Notes: a model not told the origin generated them from the letters alone. Numbered from the stretch's first letter, positions 36,578-45,990 are shown. The stretch: 64,000 nucleotides of DNA from Paenibacillus thiaminolyticus (GCF_007066085.1 NZ_CP041405.1:1922001-1986000), one strand, 5' to 3'. Translations and numbers: made by a program.

Positions 36578-38821
36578 TTAGGCCGCACGCTTCTTCTCCT
36601 TGCGACGGAACCCCTTCGGCGCCCACCAATTGGCCCGCCCCATCAGCTTCATCAGCGAGGGGACGAGGAAGATGCGGATCAAGGTCGCATCGAGCAGCAC
36701 CGAAGTGGCCAGTCCAAGGCCGATCGCTTTCATCATTTCATTATCCGTGAAAATAAAGGCGCCTACCACGACGATCAAAATGAAGGCGGCGCTCGTAATA
36801 ATTCCGCCGGTCTTCATGAGGCCGTCTGCCGTGCTGTGCTCGTTATGTCCCGTACGCTCGTATTCCTCGGCAATCCGCGACAACAGGAAGACTTCATAGT
36901 CCATCGATATGCCGAAGACGACGCAAAATATGATGACCGGCAGCATCGCAACCACCATGCCGGTCGACGTGACCTGGAACAGATCGGCCAAATATCCGTG
37001 CTGGAAGACAAGCACGACGATGCCGAGACTCGATCCGAGACTCAATATGTTCATCAGCACCGCCTTCAATGGAAGCAGAACCGAACGGAAGGCGATGAAC
37101 AATACCAAGTATGTCACGATCAGGATGAAGACGACGACATAAGGAAGCGCCCCCGTAATCCGCTCGATTATGTCGAGCTGCACCGCCGGTCCGCCTGTCA
37201 CATATTTGGCGGTCATTCCGCTCTGGAGCTCCCAATTCCGCAGGCTGTGTACGAGATCGCGCACTTCCTGCCCTTCCGGGTCGCCATCGGGAATGACCTG
37301 CATGACGATAAGCCGCTCCTTCGCCAGATGGCTGCCCTCCACTTGAGCGCGCAGGGCAGGATCCTTCAAGGCCTCCGCCTTCGCGTCCGGGCCGGGCAGT
37401 CTGCTCATCAAGCTTACATAACTGTCGACGCGCCGCACTCCATCCATGCGGCCCAGATCGGACTGCCATGCTTCCGCCTGCCGGATCGTCCCGGCATCCG
37501 TATAAGGCTGCTCCGTGCGCAGCGCGATGAGAATCGGGTTCAGCTCCCGCTTGTCATAAGCCTCGTTCAGCAGATCGGACCCGGCTCGCGACTCGTACTT
37601 CGGCGGCAGCATCTCCGCGTCCGGAATGCCGATATTCATGCCCGCCATCGGCAGTGCGAGGCCAGTCAGCAGAACGAACAGGATAATGACAATCGTAACC
37701 GGCCGCTTCATTACGCTATGCGCGATTCGGCGCCAGAAGACGCTGCCTCCTTCCGTATCCCGACTGCGGAACCGTGCCGGAATGACCGGAAAGCGATTGA
37801 TGCGCTCGCCGAATACGCCCAGCAGAGCCAGGAGCAGCGAGTTGCCTACGATGACGGACATCGTCACGACGAGCACGCCGCCCAGGCTCAAGGAACGGAA
37901 CAGAGCCAGATCGATGAACGCCATCGCCACCAGCCCGATCAACACCGCCACGCCGGAGAAAAAAATCGAGCGCCCCGCTTTCTGGGCGGTCATCGCCACC
38001 GCGGCTTCAACCGAGCCCTGCTGCCGCAGTTCTTCCCGGAAGCGGCTTACCATGAACAGCGCATAATCGATCCCGACGGCGAGCCCGAGCATCGTCACGA
38101 CATTCGGGAGAAAGTTGCTGAGCGAATCCGTCCCGAACGAGATGAAGTAGATTAGACCGAGGGTGATGGTCACACTGACAACACCGACGATGAGCGGCAG
38201 CAGTCCGGCCAGCAGCGTGCCGAAGACGGCAAGCAGAACGATGAGCGCAATCGGCAGTCCAATCAGCTCCGACTTCACAATGTCCCGCTTGCTCGCTTCC
38301 TGCATATCGTAATAGACGGGGGTCGCTCCGCTGACATAGGTGTCAGCCTGCGGAAGATCCGGTATCCGGCTGCGGATCTCCGGATATCTCTCCAACGCTT
38401 CATTCGTATCCAGATTGAGAATGACGTGGACGGCGATTACATCCTGCCGCGCATCATCCTGCCGCCCTTCCTGGCGAATACGGATGTCGCTGACGTACGG
38501 CTCCTGCTTCAGTCCAGAAAATCGTTGTTCGATCTGCCTGAATATGTCTTCCGTCATCAAGGAGGAGCCATCCCGGCTCTCATAGACGATATCCATCGTC
38601 GTCGAAGAGAGCCCGACCTCGCTGCGCAGTATGGACAGCCCCTGCTCCGATTCGCTTCCGGTTGGCGTAAATCCGTTATCCTTGAGCATCGAAGGAACCT
38701 GCAGGGCCAAGAGAGACATGGCCAAAAAGAATACCGTCCAACCGATCCACACAGCGTGCCGTCGACGGTATACCCATTGTCCCCATGTCCAAAAAAAGCC
38801 GCGGCTGTCCGATTCCCGCAC
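36578..38821 (-). CDS. MMPL/RND family transporter
   Basis: A 747-residue polytopic transporter of the MMPL group, as in Bacillus YdfJ/YdgH and mycobacterial lipid exporters. It has the two-fold layout: one helix (about residues 22-41) then a large extracytoplasmic loop, five helices (about 185-365), a central loop, a helix (about 375-395), a second extracytoplasmic loop and five more helices to the end. The proton-relay pattern is visible in LAVGIDYALFMVSRFREE and in the second half in VFGISMDYEVFLLSRIAEE. A GTG start at 38821 follows AGGGGGCG. Likely substrates are lipids or amphiphilic compounds (family knowledge). It stands alone with no regulator next to it. Confidence 0.9.
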   Translation of the reverse strand: MRESDSRGFFWTWGQWVYRRRHAVWIGWTVFFLAMSLLALQVPSMLKDNGFTPTGSESEQGLSILRSEVGLSSTTMDIVYESRDGSSLMTEDIFRQIEQRFSGLKQEPYVSDIRIRQEGRQDDARQDVIAVHVILNLDTNEALERYPEIRSRIPDLPQADTYVSGATPVYYDMQEASKRDIVKSELIGLPIALIVLLAVFGTLLAGLLPLIVGVVSVTITLGLIYFISFGTDSLSNFLPNVVTMLGLAVGIDYALFMVSRFREELRQQGSVEAAVAMTAQKAGRSIFFSGVAVLIGLVAMAFIDLALFRSLSLGGVLVVTMSVIVGNSLLLALLGVFGERINRFPVIPARFRSRDTEGGSVFWRRIAHSVMKRPVTIVIILFVLLTGLALPMAGMNIGIPDAEMLPPKYESRAGSDLLNEAYDKRELNPILIALRTEQPYTDAGTIRQAEAWQSDLGRMDGVRRVDSYVSLMSRLPGPDAKAEALKDPALRAQVEGSHLAKERLIVMQVIPDGDPEGQEVRDLVHSLRNWELQSGMTAKYVTGGPAVQLDIIERITGALPYVVVFILIVTYLVLFIAFRSVLLPLKAVLMNILSLGSSLGIVVLVFQHGYLADLFQVTSTGMVVAMLPVIIFCVVFGISMDYEVFLLSRIAEEYERTGHNEHSTADGLMKTGGIITSAAFILIVVVGAFIFTDNEMMKAIGLGLATSVLLDATLIRIFLVPSLMKLMGRANWWAPKGFRRKEKKRAA

Positions 38822-38881
38822 GTATGTCGCCCCCTGACCACTCTTATTATAGCTTCATTGTAAGCTTCCCGAGTGACAGGG

Positions 38882-39976
38882 TCAATTTTGGACATGCGAG
38901 CTGACGATCGTCACATTCAACGACCGGGCCAGATCGACCTCGTGCGGCACGGCTAGCTCTTCTCCCTCGGGTCCGGTCAAGATTCGCACAATCGGCCGTT
39001 GGGGGTATTCCGAATGAATGTGGGCGACGACGCCAGTCTCGCCAGTGCTCAGGCGGACGGACATCCCGACGGGATAGACAGCAAGCCGATCGCGGAACAC
39101 GGCAAGCATCGATGCATCATAGAGCGTATCCGCTCCCGTGTACAGCAATTCCAGCGCTACGTGGGGCAAGGTCGCCTCCTTATACACCCGATGCGACGTC
39201 ATCGCATCATAGGAATCGGCGATCGCCACCCATTTCGCATACTCATGAATCTCATCGGAACGAATTCCGCGCGGGTAGCCGCTTCCGTTCAGACGCTCAT
39301 GATGCTGGAACGCGCAATGGGCGGCAAGCAGCGGAATATTCGGCTCCTCCTTCAGGATGAGATAGCCAAGCTCGGCATGCCGCTTCATCTGGGCGAATTC
39401 CTCATCGGTCAGCTTCCCGGGCTTGTTCAAAATAGTAAGATCAATCTGCGTCTTCCCGATATCATGAAGCAGCGCGCCCATGCTCAATACCCGCTGCTCT
39501 TCCTTCCCATACCCGTGGTGGATGCCAAGCAGCGTCGTATAAATGCATACATTCAACGAATGCTGGAACAGGTAATGATCGGTCGCCTGCATATCGTTCA
39601 GCATGACCATCGCGTCTTCATGGCCGGACAGCTCATCGATAATCGAATCGAGTATGCCTCCAAATGCTTTGCCAATCGAAGAGGATTGCCGCGGCTGCTT
39701 CCGTGATGTTGACTCATTCATCAGCTGCTTGAACTGGCGCCGAATTACGCCCGTGGCTTCCCTGCGCGTCTCCTCGCTTAACAGCGAAGGAGCCTCGATG
39801 CCTTCCGTCCGGTTATCCTCAATGTAGACATAAGAGACTCCCATCTTCCAGAGCCGGTCAATATATGCTTCGGACAACTGTACCGCCTCGTTCAACAGGA
39901 CGAGGCCTTCTTCATTGAAAATTTTTTTCGCTAGCCGCATGCCGGGACGGCAAGCCTGAATTGGCATCCAACGCAC
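38882..39976 (-). CDS. HD-GYP domain phosphodiesterase
   Basis: A 364-residue protein with an N-terminal DUF3391-like part (MPIQACRPGMRLAKKIF) and a complete HD-GYP domain: HSLNVCIYT, LLHDIGK (His171, Asp172), HAELGYLIL, FQHHERLNGSGYPRG and the closing IADSYDAMTS. All metal ligands expected for c-di-GMP hydrolysis are in place, so it probably degrades c-di-GMP to pGpG or GMP. The C-terminal part after about residue 310 (YPVGMSVRLSTGETGVV) is a small beta domain common to this Firmicute subgroup. Start is GTG at 39976, with ATG three codons later as an alternative; the ribosome site is weak. Confidence 0.9.
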   Translation of the reverse strand: MRWMPIQACRPGMRLAKKIFNEEGLVLLNEAVQLSEAYIDRLWKMGVSYVYIEDNRTEGIEAPSLLSEETRREATGVIRRQFKQLMNESTSRKQPRQSSSIGKAFGGILDSIIDELSGHEDAMVMLNDMQATDHYLFQHSLNVCIYTTLLGIHHGYGKEEQRVLSMGALLHDIGKTQIDLTILNKPGKLTDEEFAQMKRHAELGYLILKEEPNIPLLAAHCAFQHHERLNGSGYPRGIRSDEIHEYAKWVAIADSYDAMTSHRVYKEATLPHVALELLYTGADTLYDASMLAVFRDRLAVYPVGMSVRLSTGETGVVAHIHSEYPQRPIVRILTGPEGEELAVPHEVDLARSLNVTIVSSHVQN

Positions 39977-40165
39977 ACATGGTCAACCCCTGCTGTTTCT
40001 GATTTTGCAATTTCTTTTCCTATGCTCGTACGATTCCATCAGCTACTCTATCATAGCAAAAATGCTGCCGTGCGCGAAGAGGAGAATGTTGCTTTCTGGC
40101 GCTTCCCGGAGCGGGTTGCTGGCAGAAACCGCCGGATGGTGGCCGTCGGCATTGGCATCGCCGAT

Positions 40166-40993
40166 TTATCGGATAATAAAGAACCAGAATAGCCCGGCAA
40201 GCACGAAGCGATAGATGGCAAAATGGCGCAGCCGAATGCGCTGGATATGCTTCAAAAAGATAACGACAACGATATACGCAACGATAAAGGAAACGATAAA
40301 CCCAAGAGCAAAAAAACCGATAATATCCAGGGTAAGCATGCGATACCCGTCGATCAGCTCGTAGCCGCTCGCCAAGAACATAATCGGAATCGCCATCAGA
40401 AAGGAGAAATCGGCAGCCGCCCGATAGCTGACCCCGCTCAGCATGCCCCCGGACATCGTCGAGCCCGAACGGGAAAAGCCCGGAAAGACGACAGAGAGAA
40501 TCTGGTACAGTCCGATCAACAGCGCCTGCAGGTACGTCATGTCATCCATCGTCTCTGCGGCCGGCTTGCGCCGGGAGCCGAACCATTCCGCAATCCACAT
40601 GAATACGCCTCCGGCCACAAGAGCCCATAGTATGGTCGGGGTATTGTCGAACTGGCTCTTGATGTAATCCCGGGCGAAGAAAGCGACGATAAGGGCGGGA
40701 CCAATGCCAAGCGCCACATGCAGCAGATTGAGCTGCTTCGTGCGGACATGCCCCTGCGCCACCGTCCGGCTTCTCAGTCCGAGCATCGCAAGAATCCGCT
40801 GCCAGTACACGACCGTAATCGCGAGAATCGCGCCCAGTTGGATGACGATCTCGAACGTCTTCAGAAATTCCTCCTGTTCGGCGATGCCCATAAGCCGGGT
40901 CGTCAAAATCATATGCCCGGTAGAGGAAACCGGGATAAATTCCGTCAAGCCTTCCACGATGCCCAAAATGACCGCTATCCAAATATAGACCAT
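40166..40993 (-). CDS. uppP: Undecaprenyl-diphosphatase
   Basis: Integral membrane phosphatase of the BacA/UppP family that converts undecaprenyl diphosphate to the monophosphate carrier used in cell-wall synthesis and can give low-level bacitracin tolerance. The 275 residues show eight or so membrane helices, the N-terminal signature VEGLTEFIPVSSTGHMIL (Glu14, Glu18, His27) and the phosphatase signature VVFPGFSRSGSTMSGG. AAGGTGG precedes the ATG at 40993. It is 21 bp after the phosphoesterase gene on the same strand, so the two may be co-transcribed. Confidence 0.95.
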   Translation of the reverse strand: MVYIWIAVILGIVEGLTEFIPVSSTGHMILTTRLMGIAEQEEFLKTFEIVIQLGAILAITVVYWQRILAMLGLRSRTVAQGHVRTKQLNLLHVALGIGPALIVAFFARDYIKSQFDNTPTILWALVAGGVFMWIAEWFGSRRKPAAETMDDMTYLQALLIGLYQILSVVFPGFSRSGSTMSGGMLSGVSYRAAADFSFLMAIPIMFLASGYELIDGYRMLTLDIIGFFALGFIVSFIVAYIVVVIFLKHIQRIRLRHFAIYRFVLAGLFWFFIIR

Positions 40994-41014
40994 GACAGGT
41001 GTCCACCTTTCCGA

Positions 41015-42460
41015 CTAACGATAATGGACAATCGCAAGCCGATCCTCGCGGCAGCGGCGCAGTTCCTCCGCCTTCCGCAGCTGGACGGCCAAAATATCGC
41101 GCAGCATCTCCGGCAGGAAAAACGTGATATCCTGTCCATTTTTCAAGCTCGGATAGCCTCCGCCAAAAACAAACATGTCGATCGTCCCGACGACGAGCCG
41201 GTCGTTATCGGCTACTTCCCGGCCGTCGAGCCACAGCCGGATCCGCTCCTCGTCCGGATCGGGCGTCCATTCCACCTGCAGCCCGTCCACGCACAGCGTG
41301 CCAAGCTGCTCCCCGCGGAACCCGTAGCCGCGGACCACCCGCCCGTAGCATTCCTCGTGCAGACTCTCCCGGATTGCTTGCTTCACGTCTGCGCCGGATA
41401 GATTCATCCGAACCGGATTAATGGGAGAGGGACATAGCGTATGCAGCATGCCCTCGGTCACGGTGCCGGCTGGCAGATCCCCGAGCAGTTGACCGGCGTT
41501 GACGAGACTGATATCCGCCCCGGTATGGTCGCGAAGAGCTTGGGCCAGCAGCTGGCCGAGAGGGGACGGCCGATCGTAACGCACGGCGAGCGGCTCCGCG
41601 ACTTGAGCGACAGAGACGGATAGTCTCCGGTTCGCCTCGGCCCTGGCCTGGAGAAGTTCGGCCTCCACGATCGGATCAGGAAGCTCTCCGGTCACCGGAG
41701 TACAGCGCACTGACAGCTCCATCTCCCCCGATGGGGCCCGCCTGCACTCGGCCACACCCAGATGATCGCCGTATTTCCCCGCCGCCAGCAGCCAGGTCCG
41801 GCCCACTTTATGCCCCTCCGGAAGAAGGTGATGGCTGTGCCCGCCCAGAATAAGGTCGATCCCTTCCGTTTCTTCTGCTATTCTCACATCCGTAGTCAGC
41901 CCGCAGTGCGACAGGACGACGAGCAGATCAACGCGAGGGCGAAGAGCAGAGACCGCCTCCCGCACGGCAGCTATCGGATCGCCCGCCTCCCATCCGAGCA
42001 AACGGTAATAATCGGCATAAGGCGCAGTAACGCCGACGATGCCGATCCGAATTCCTTCGCGCACCATCTCGACCCACGGCTTCAGCCAGTCCGGACGCTG
42101 CCCGCTGCTGAGCGCGGTGACGTTCGCGGCCAGGACGGGAAAGCGGGCATTGCTCCGGTACACCTGTCCGAGCCGCTCCGGCACGAACGTCAGCCCTTCA
42201 TTATTGCCGATTACAGCGGCATCGTAGCCGAGCCGGTTCATGAGCCGCACATTCGCTGCGCCGTAGGTCCCCTCTGTCTCCATATAAGCCCGGTCCATAT
42301 GATCGCCGCCGTCCAGCAGCACGATCTTTTCCCCGCAATGCTGCCGGTATCGGCTAATGAGCGAGGCCAGACGGGCCGCTCCGTCCCAATGGCTATGAAT
42401 ATCGTTCGTGTATAGCAATAGAATCGAATCCGATGTATTCCACTGAGGCGATGGCATCAT
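41015..42460 (-). CDS. Bifunctional metallophosphatase/5'-nucleotidase (YunD-like)
   Basis: A 481-residue protein of the 5'-nucleotidase family. The N-terminal metallophosphoesterase domain has LLLYTNDIHSHWDG, VLLDGGDHMD, AAVIGNNEG, VVLSHCGLTTDVRIAE and LILGGHSHH; the C-terminal nucleotidase domain has SPLGQLLAQALRDHTGADIS and FVFGGGYPSL. It has no signal peptide or anchor, so unlike many relatives it looks cytoplasmic, as in YunD. The likely substrates are nucleoside monophosphates or cyclic nucleotides. Start taken at the first ATG of an ATG-ATG pair, 9 nt after AAGG. It shares a direction and a short gap with uppP. Confidence 0.87.
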   Translation of the reverse strand: MMPSPQWNTSDSILLLYTNDIHSHWDGAARLASLISRYRQHCGEKIVLLDGGDHMDRAYMETEGTYGAANVRLMNRLGYDAAVIGNNEGLTFVPERLGQVYRSNARFPVLAANVTALSSGQRPDWLKPWVEMVREGIRIGIVGVTAPYADYYRLLGWEAGDPIAAVREAVSALRPRVDLLVVLSHCGLTTDVRIAEETEGIDLILGGHSHHLLPEGHKVGRTWLLAAGKYGDHLGVAECRRAPSGEMELSVRCTPVTGELPDPIVEAELLQARAEANRRLSVSVAQVAEPLAVRYDRPSPLGQLLAQALRDHTGADISLVNAGQLLGDLPAGTVTEGMLHTLCPSPINPVRMNLSGADVKQAIRESLHEECYGRVVRGYGFRGEQLGTLCVDGLQVEWTPDPDEERIRLWLDGREVADNDRLVVGTIDMFVFGGGYPSLKNGQDITFFLPEMLRDILAVQLRKAEELRRCREDRLAIVHYR

Positions 42461-42660
42461 CTCTCGCATCCTTCCCTTATCTAGAATGTCATCCACAGAT
42501 TAGAATAGCATGTGTCCGATTCGGGTGACTACTGTGGAAGAACGGAGGGATCGCCGACACCCTCGCCGGAAGGAGCGGATCATACAAGCCTTATTACTGT
42601 GTATACGAGTGCTGCGTTGATTTCATGACCGATAATTTTTAAGTAAAATGGGAAATGCTG

Positions 42661-42689
42661 TTGTCACGTTCCAATGAAGTTGATATGAT
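42661..42689 (+). promoter_or_regulatory. Sigma-A type promoter for the second HD-GYP gene
   Basis: TTGTCA and TATGAT with a 17-nt spacer, ending 39 bp before the start codon. Confidence 0.6.
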
Positions 42690-42728
42690 TACGGTACATA
42701 TGTTGTCTATTTTTGGCTAGGACGGTGA

Positions 42729-43814
42729 ATGAACGTGAAGGTTCATGTCTTAAGCGTTACGGACGGCGATATCGTGGCGAAGGATATTTTTAATTCTCAC
42801 GGGCTTCTTGTGATTTCCGCCGGAACGAGATTGAAGGAGAAGGATATCGCCCTGCTCCTGCGGCATCATCTTGATTTTATCGATATTGAAGAGAGACAAG
42901 CCGAATCAATGACAACGCTTCCACAATTAGTTTCCTCTTCCCGGACGGATCGGCTGCAGTCTTCCTATAAGGAAGCGGTCGCCGGAGTGGAGCAGTTATT
43001 CTATGAGGCGGCTGCCCAGGGTCATATACAAGATGAACAGGTGGAACAAACATTAACGCCGCTGATTCACCAGATCAAGGAGGAACGGGATGTCGTCTCC
43101 CTGCTCTTGATGATGGGAGCGGAAGATGATTGCACCTACCAGCATTCGGTCCAAGTCGGAATGCTGTCCTATTATTTAGCGAAGTGGTTGAATTATAATG
43201 AAGCGGATGCGGTGCGTGTTGGCAAGGCCGGCTTCCTTCATGAGATCGGCATGGCTCTAGTGGAGAAGGATACGCCGTCGCTGGCTGCGGCGGGAATTCA
43301 GGCAGGAAGTCAGGCAGGAAGCCAGAGCGAGGAAGAAGCCGAGCAAATGAAAAAGCACACCCGCTTCGGGTGCGACTTGCTACGAGGGACCTATGATGAC
43401 GAATGGCTGTATTTGGCCGCGCTGCAGCATCACGAACGGCTAGATGGAAGCGGTTATCCGTCTGGCCTGAAGGAAGACGAGATTCATCCCGTCTCCCGTA
43501 TCGTTGCCATTGCCGCTGTGTACAGTGAGATGACCTCGATCTGCAGCGGTCAGCCGAAGCAGAACCTGTTCTGCGTATTGCGGGATCTGCACGCGATGAG
43601 TTTTGGCCAATTGGATCCGACGATGACCCACACCTTTATCAGGAACATGATTCCGAACTTCCTGCACAAGCAAGCCCGTCTGAATGACGGCCGGACGGGA
43701 ATCATCGTCATGTCGAATCAGACCGAACTGTTCCGCCCGCTCGTGCAAATCGATCAAGAGTTCGTCGACCTGGCACAGCGGAGACAGTTGGAAATCGAGC
43801 ATGTCTACGTGTAA
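42729..43814 (+). CDS. HD-GYP protein with altered metal ligands
   Basis: A 361-residue relative of the HD-GYP protein encoded at 38882-39976, with the same N-terminal part (DGDIVAKDIFNSHGLLVIS) and the GYP segment LQHHERLDGSGYPSG intact. The HD pair reads FLHEIGM (His171, Glu172) instead of HDIGK, and the closing IADSYDAMTS is IAAVYSEMTS, so two metal-binding Asp residues are gone. Hydrolysis of c-di-GMP is therefore doubtful; it may bind the nucleotide or a protein partner instead. A short QAGSQAGSQ duplication follows the HE motif. The start is the ATG at 42729; a GTG two codons later has better spacing to AGGACGG and is possible. A good promoter precedes it. Confidence 0.85.
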   Translation: MNVKVHVLSVTDGDIVAKDIFNSHGLLVISAGTRLKEKDIALLLRHHLDFIDIEERQAESMTTLPQLVSSSRTDRLQSSYKEAVAGVEQLFYEAAAQGHIQDEQVEQTLTPLIHQIKEERDVVSLLLMMGAEDDCTYQHSVQVGMLSYYLAKWLNYNEADAVRVGKAGFLHEIGMALVEKDTPSLAAAGIQAGSQAGSQSEEEAEQMKKHTRFGCDLLRGTYDDEWLYLAALQHHERLDGSGYPSGLKEDEIHPVSRIVAIAAVYSEMTSICSGQPKQNLFCVLRDLHAMSFGQLDPTMTHTFIRNMIPNFLHKQARLNDGRTGIIVMSNQTELFRPLVQIDQEFVDLAQRRQLEIEHVYV

Positions 43815-43825
43815 CTTCATCATTA

Positions 43826-44719
43826 TTATTTGCGGGGCGTTTTTAATTCTCCCTTAACCCGGTGCGACATCAACTCGGAGACCGTGACCAGGGAGTAGCC
43901 CCGCTTTTTAAGTTCCGGCAATATCGTCTTCAACGCCTCCACCGTCTGCGCACGGCCCTCCGCGAAATCATGCATCAGCACGATATCTCCATTTCGGGCC
44001 GAATTCAGTACTTTATTGACGATGCGCTGCACCCCGGGCGAGCTCCAGTCCTTCGTGTCCTGATGCCATGACCACATGACGATGCGGTAATCGTTGGCAT
44101 GAGCGACATCAACCAGCTGCTGATTATAGTAACCGCCGGGCGGGCGATACAAGTGAGGGGCCGTTCCGGTCACCTCTTTGATCACCCGGTGTGCCTTCAT
44201 CATATCCTCCTTGATCTCGGCGGCCGATATCCCGCGGCGGAAATATTTATGGTAATACGAGTGGTTCCCGACCTCATGTCCTTCACGGACGGTACGCTTC
44301 ACCAATTCCGGATTATCCTTCACCCGCCAACCAACCAGGAAAAAGGTAGCCTTGGCGTCATGCTGCTTCAGCAGCTCCAGAATGGCAGGCGTATTTTTGG
44401 GATCAGGGCCATCATCAAAGGTAAGGGCAATTCGCTTGCCGGCTGACGGCACCTCCCATACGATATCTCCCCGCTCCTCGAAGTAAGCCCGATCTTTGCG
44501 TACCGGCTTCACAGCTGCATTCGCCGGCATTGGCTTCAGTTCTTCCATAGCCACAGCAGCAGGGTGTCTCTGTTGGACGGCCTCATCGCCGGCAACTTTT
44601 CCTGCAGCCTTCCCTTTATGTACACTCGTCTCCGGCGCCACGAACAGCAAGGCTATAGCCACAAGACAGATCGTCCCGATTCGTGCCGCACGCTCCAGGC
44701 GTTTCCTTACGCGCTTCAT
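43826..44719 (-). CDS. Polysaccharide deacetylase (membrane-anchored)
   Basis: A 297-residue carbohydrate esterase family 4 protein. An N-terminal hydrophobic segment (about residues 14-30, IGTICLVAIALLFVAP) acts as signal or anchor, then a spacer leads to the NodB domain: IALTFDDGPDPKNT (metal Asp), EGHEVGNHSYYHKYF (metal His pair), YRPPGGYYN, and GDIVLMHDF. This fits a peptidoglycan or chitin-type deacetylase acting outside the membrane, of the kind that modifies the cell wall or spore cortex. ATG at 44719 follows GGAGG with 7-nt spacing. It converges on the HD-GYP gene with only 11 bp between stops and no clear terminator. Confidence 0.9.
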   Translation of the reverse strand: MKRVRKRLERAARIGTICLVAIALLFVAPETSVHKGKAAGKVAGDEAVQQRHPAAVAMEELKPMPANAAVKPVRKDRAYFEERGDIVWEVPSAGKRIALTFDDGPDPKNTPAILELLKQHDAKATFFLVGWRVKDNPELVKRTVREGHEVGNHSYYHKYFRRGISAAEIKEDMMKAHRVIKEVTGTAPHLYRPPGGYYNQQLVDVAHANDYRIVMWSWHQDTKDWSSPGVQRIVNKVLNSARNGDIVLMHDFAEGRAQTVEALKTILPELKKRGYSLVTVSELMSHRVKGELKTPRK

Positions 44720-45091
44720 GTCCCTTCCTCCTTCACAACTGTCGAACATTCTCTGCGGTGCGCGATGCGGCGCAAGCAGTGAAGATTCACTTATTATGCG
44801 CCAGCGGAGGGAAGACATTCATGCGGATCCGAATACGAGGGGTTCTACGTGGGCAGAAGGGCATAGGAACATAATGAATTGAGGAAAACTGCATATCTCG
44901 TTCCTATTGTTCAATTGACTCCATTACACGAAAGCCGCCTGAAGAATTTTTCTTCAAGACAAGAATATAGATTATATTCCGATCGATATCATTAGCAGAG
45001 ATAATGCAGGTCCCTCTAGAGAAATCATGTTCTACACCTTAATCTATTTGAAAATTATCGCCGTAGGTCGCTTTCGTCTAGTAACGATGTC
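44720..45091. other. Intergenic region, no gene recognised
   Basis: About 370 bp holding the promoter of the deacetylase gene. The part from 44880 to 45060 is AT-rich. I see no coding frame with a ribosome site and no clear structured RNA. Confidence 0.5.
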
Positions 45092-45298
45092 TCATGCCGA
45101 TCGTCCGCGGCCGGTCAGCGGTCTCCAGGACAAGATGCGTTCCAGCCGGAACGGGCGCCAGCCCCTTGCCGCGAGACAGGTGGCATGCAGAACGCCATCC
45201 CGGATGCGGCGCACGACAATTCGCCGCTGAGTAATGGTTCCGTGCCGATCCTCATAAATGATCTCGATCGTGCTGCCTATATAATGCTCTATCTTCAC
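45092..45298 (-). CDS. Small WYL-like protein
   Basis: A 68-residue basic protein starting (GTG) with KIEHYIGSTIEIIYEDRHG and ending FRLERILSWRPL. The pattern YEDRHGTITQRRI...LHATCLAARGWRPFRLERI resembles the beta core and the arginine-rich end of WYL domains, which bind single-stranded nucleic acid or nucleotides in regulators; here there is no DNA-binding domain attached. GGAG lies 8 nt before the GTG at 45298; ATG at 45304 or an earlier start is possible. It has no neighbour in the same operon. The family link is my reading of the pattern and moderately sure. Confidence 0.55.
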   Translation of the reverse strand: MKIEHYIGSTIEIIYEDRHGTITQRRIVVRRIRDGVLHATCLAARGWRPFRLERILSWRPLTGRGRSA

Positions 45299-45507
45299 TA
45301 TCATCACTCCACACATCACTCCGAATATTCGTTCGCATTTATTTGCTTATAACCAGTATACACGAACATACATTCGATATACCACGGTAAAAAGATGCAG
45401 TTTTCTCTGCTGCGAGGGAATTGTAAACTGGATTGACTATGGTGAGCGGCTTGTCGCGAGGAAAGCTTGTCCTGTATGTTTGAACGGTCCCTTCACCTGC
45501 CGGGAAT

Positions 45508-45688
45508 GATGCAAAAATACAGGAATTCTACAAGATCCGATCGTTGGAAAAGGGGATCCTGCAAAAGTGCAGGAATTTCACTCGTTTTCGCTCGAATACG
45601 TCGCAGTTTGGAGAAAATGATGCAGATGCGCAGCAATTTCGTGACATTTCCCCTGACTTTGCTAAAATTGCTGCACTTTTGCAGGAAT
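45508..45688. repeat. Three copies of a palindromic TGCAAAAGTGCAGGAAT element
   Basis: Copies at 45508-45529 and 45559-45579 (direct) and 45671-45688 (inverted). CTGCA AAAG TGCAG is itself an inverted repeat. The spacing and mixed orientation look like dispersed intergenic elements, not a tandem array. Confidence 0.55.
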
Positions 45689-45727
45689 GCCGCTGGCGCA
45701 ATTGCTGCTCCTCCTTACAAGGCTCGA

Positions 45728-45990
45728 TTGGGCGCTACAGGCGCTATGCTGTTGCCCCTTTGCAAGGCTGCACAGTTGGGCGCTACAGGCGCTATGCTGT
45801 TGCCCCTTTGCAAGGCTGCACAGTTGGGCGCTTCGGGCGCTATGCTGTTGCCCCTTGCAAGGCTGCACAGTTGGGCGCTTCGGGCGCTATGCTGTTGCCC
45901 CTTGCAAGGCTGCACAGTTGGGCGCTTCGGGCGCCATGCCCCTTACAAGGCTGCGCAGTTGGGCGCGGCGTGCTATGCTGCCTTGGCAAC
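45728..45990. repeat. 48-bp minisatellite, about 5.7 copies
   Basis: Units start with TTGGGCGC at 45728, 45776, 45824, 45871, 45918 and 45959. Unit lengths are 48, 48, 47, 47, 41 and a partial copy. Units 1-2 share CTACAGG and units 3-5 CTTCGGG at the same place, so expansion happened in at least two steps. The core is GCTATGCTGTTGCCCC followed by TTGCAAGGCTGCACAG. Confidence 0.92.

Noticed and set aside
36446..38155. Long plus-strand frame opposite the MMPL transporter
   Set aside because: It is antisense to a clear transporter gene and its protein is rich in Arg, His and Gln with no recognisable domain.
45728..45990. Possible CRISPR array
   Set aside because: The 48-bp units are contiguous with no unique spacers and no cas genes nearby.
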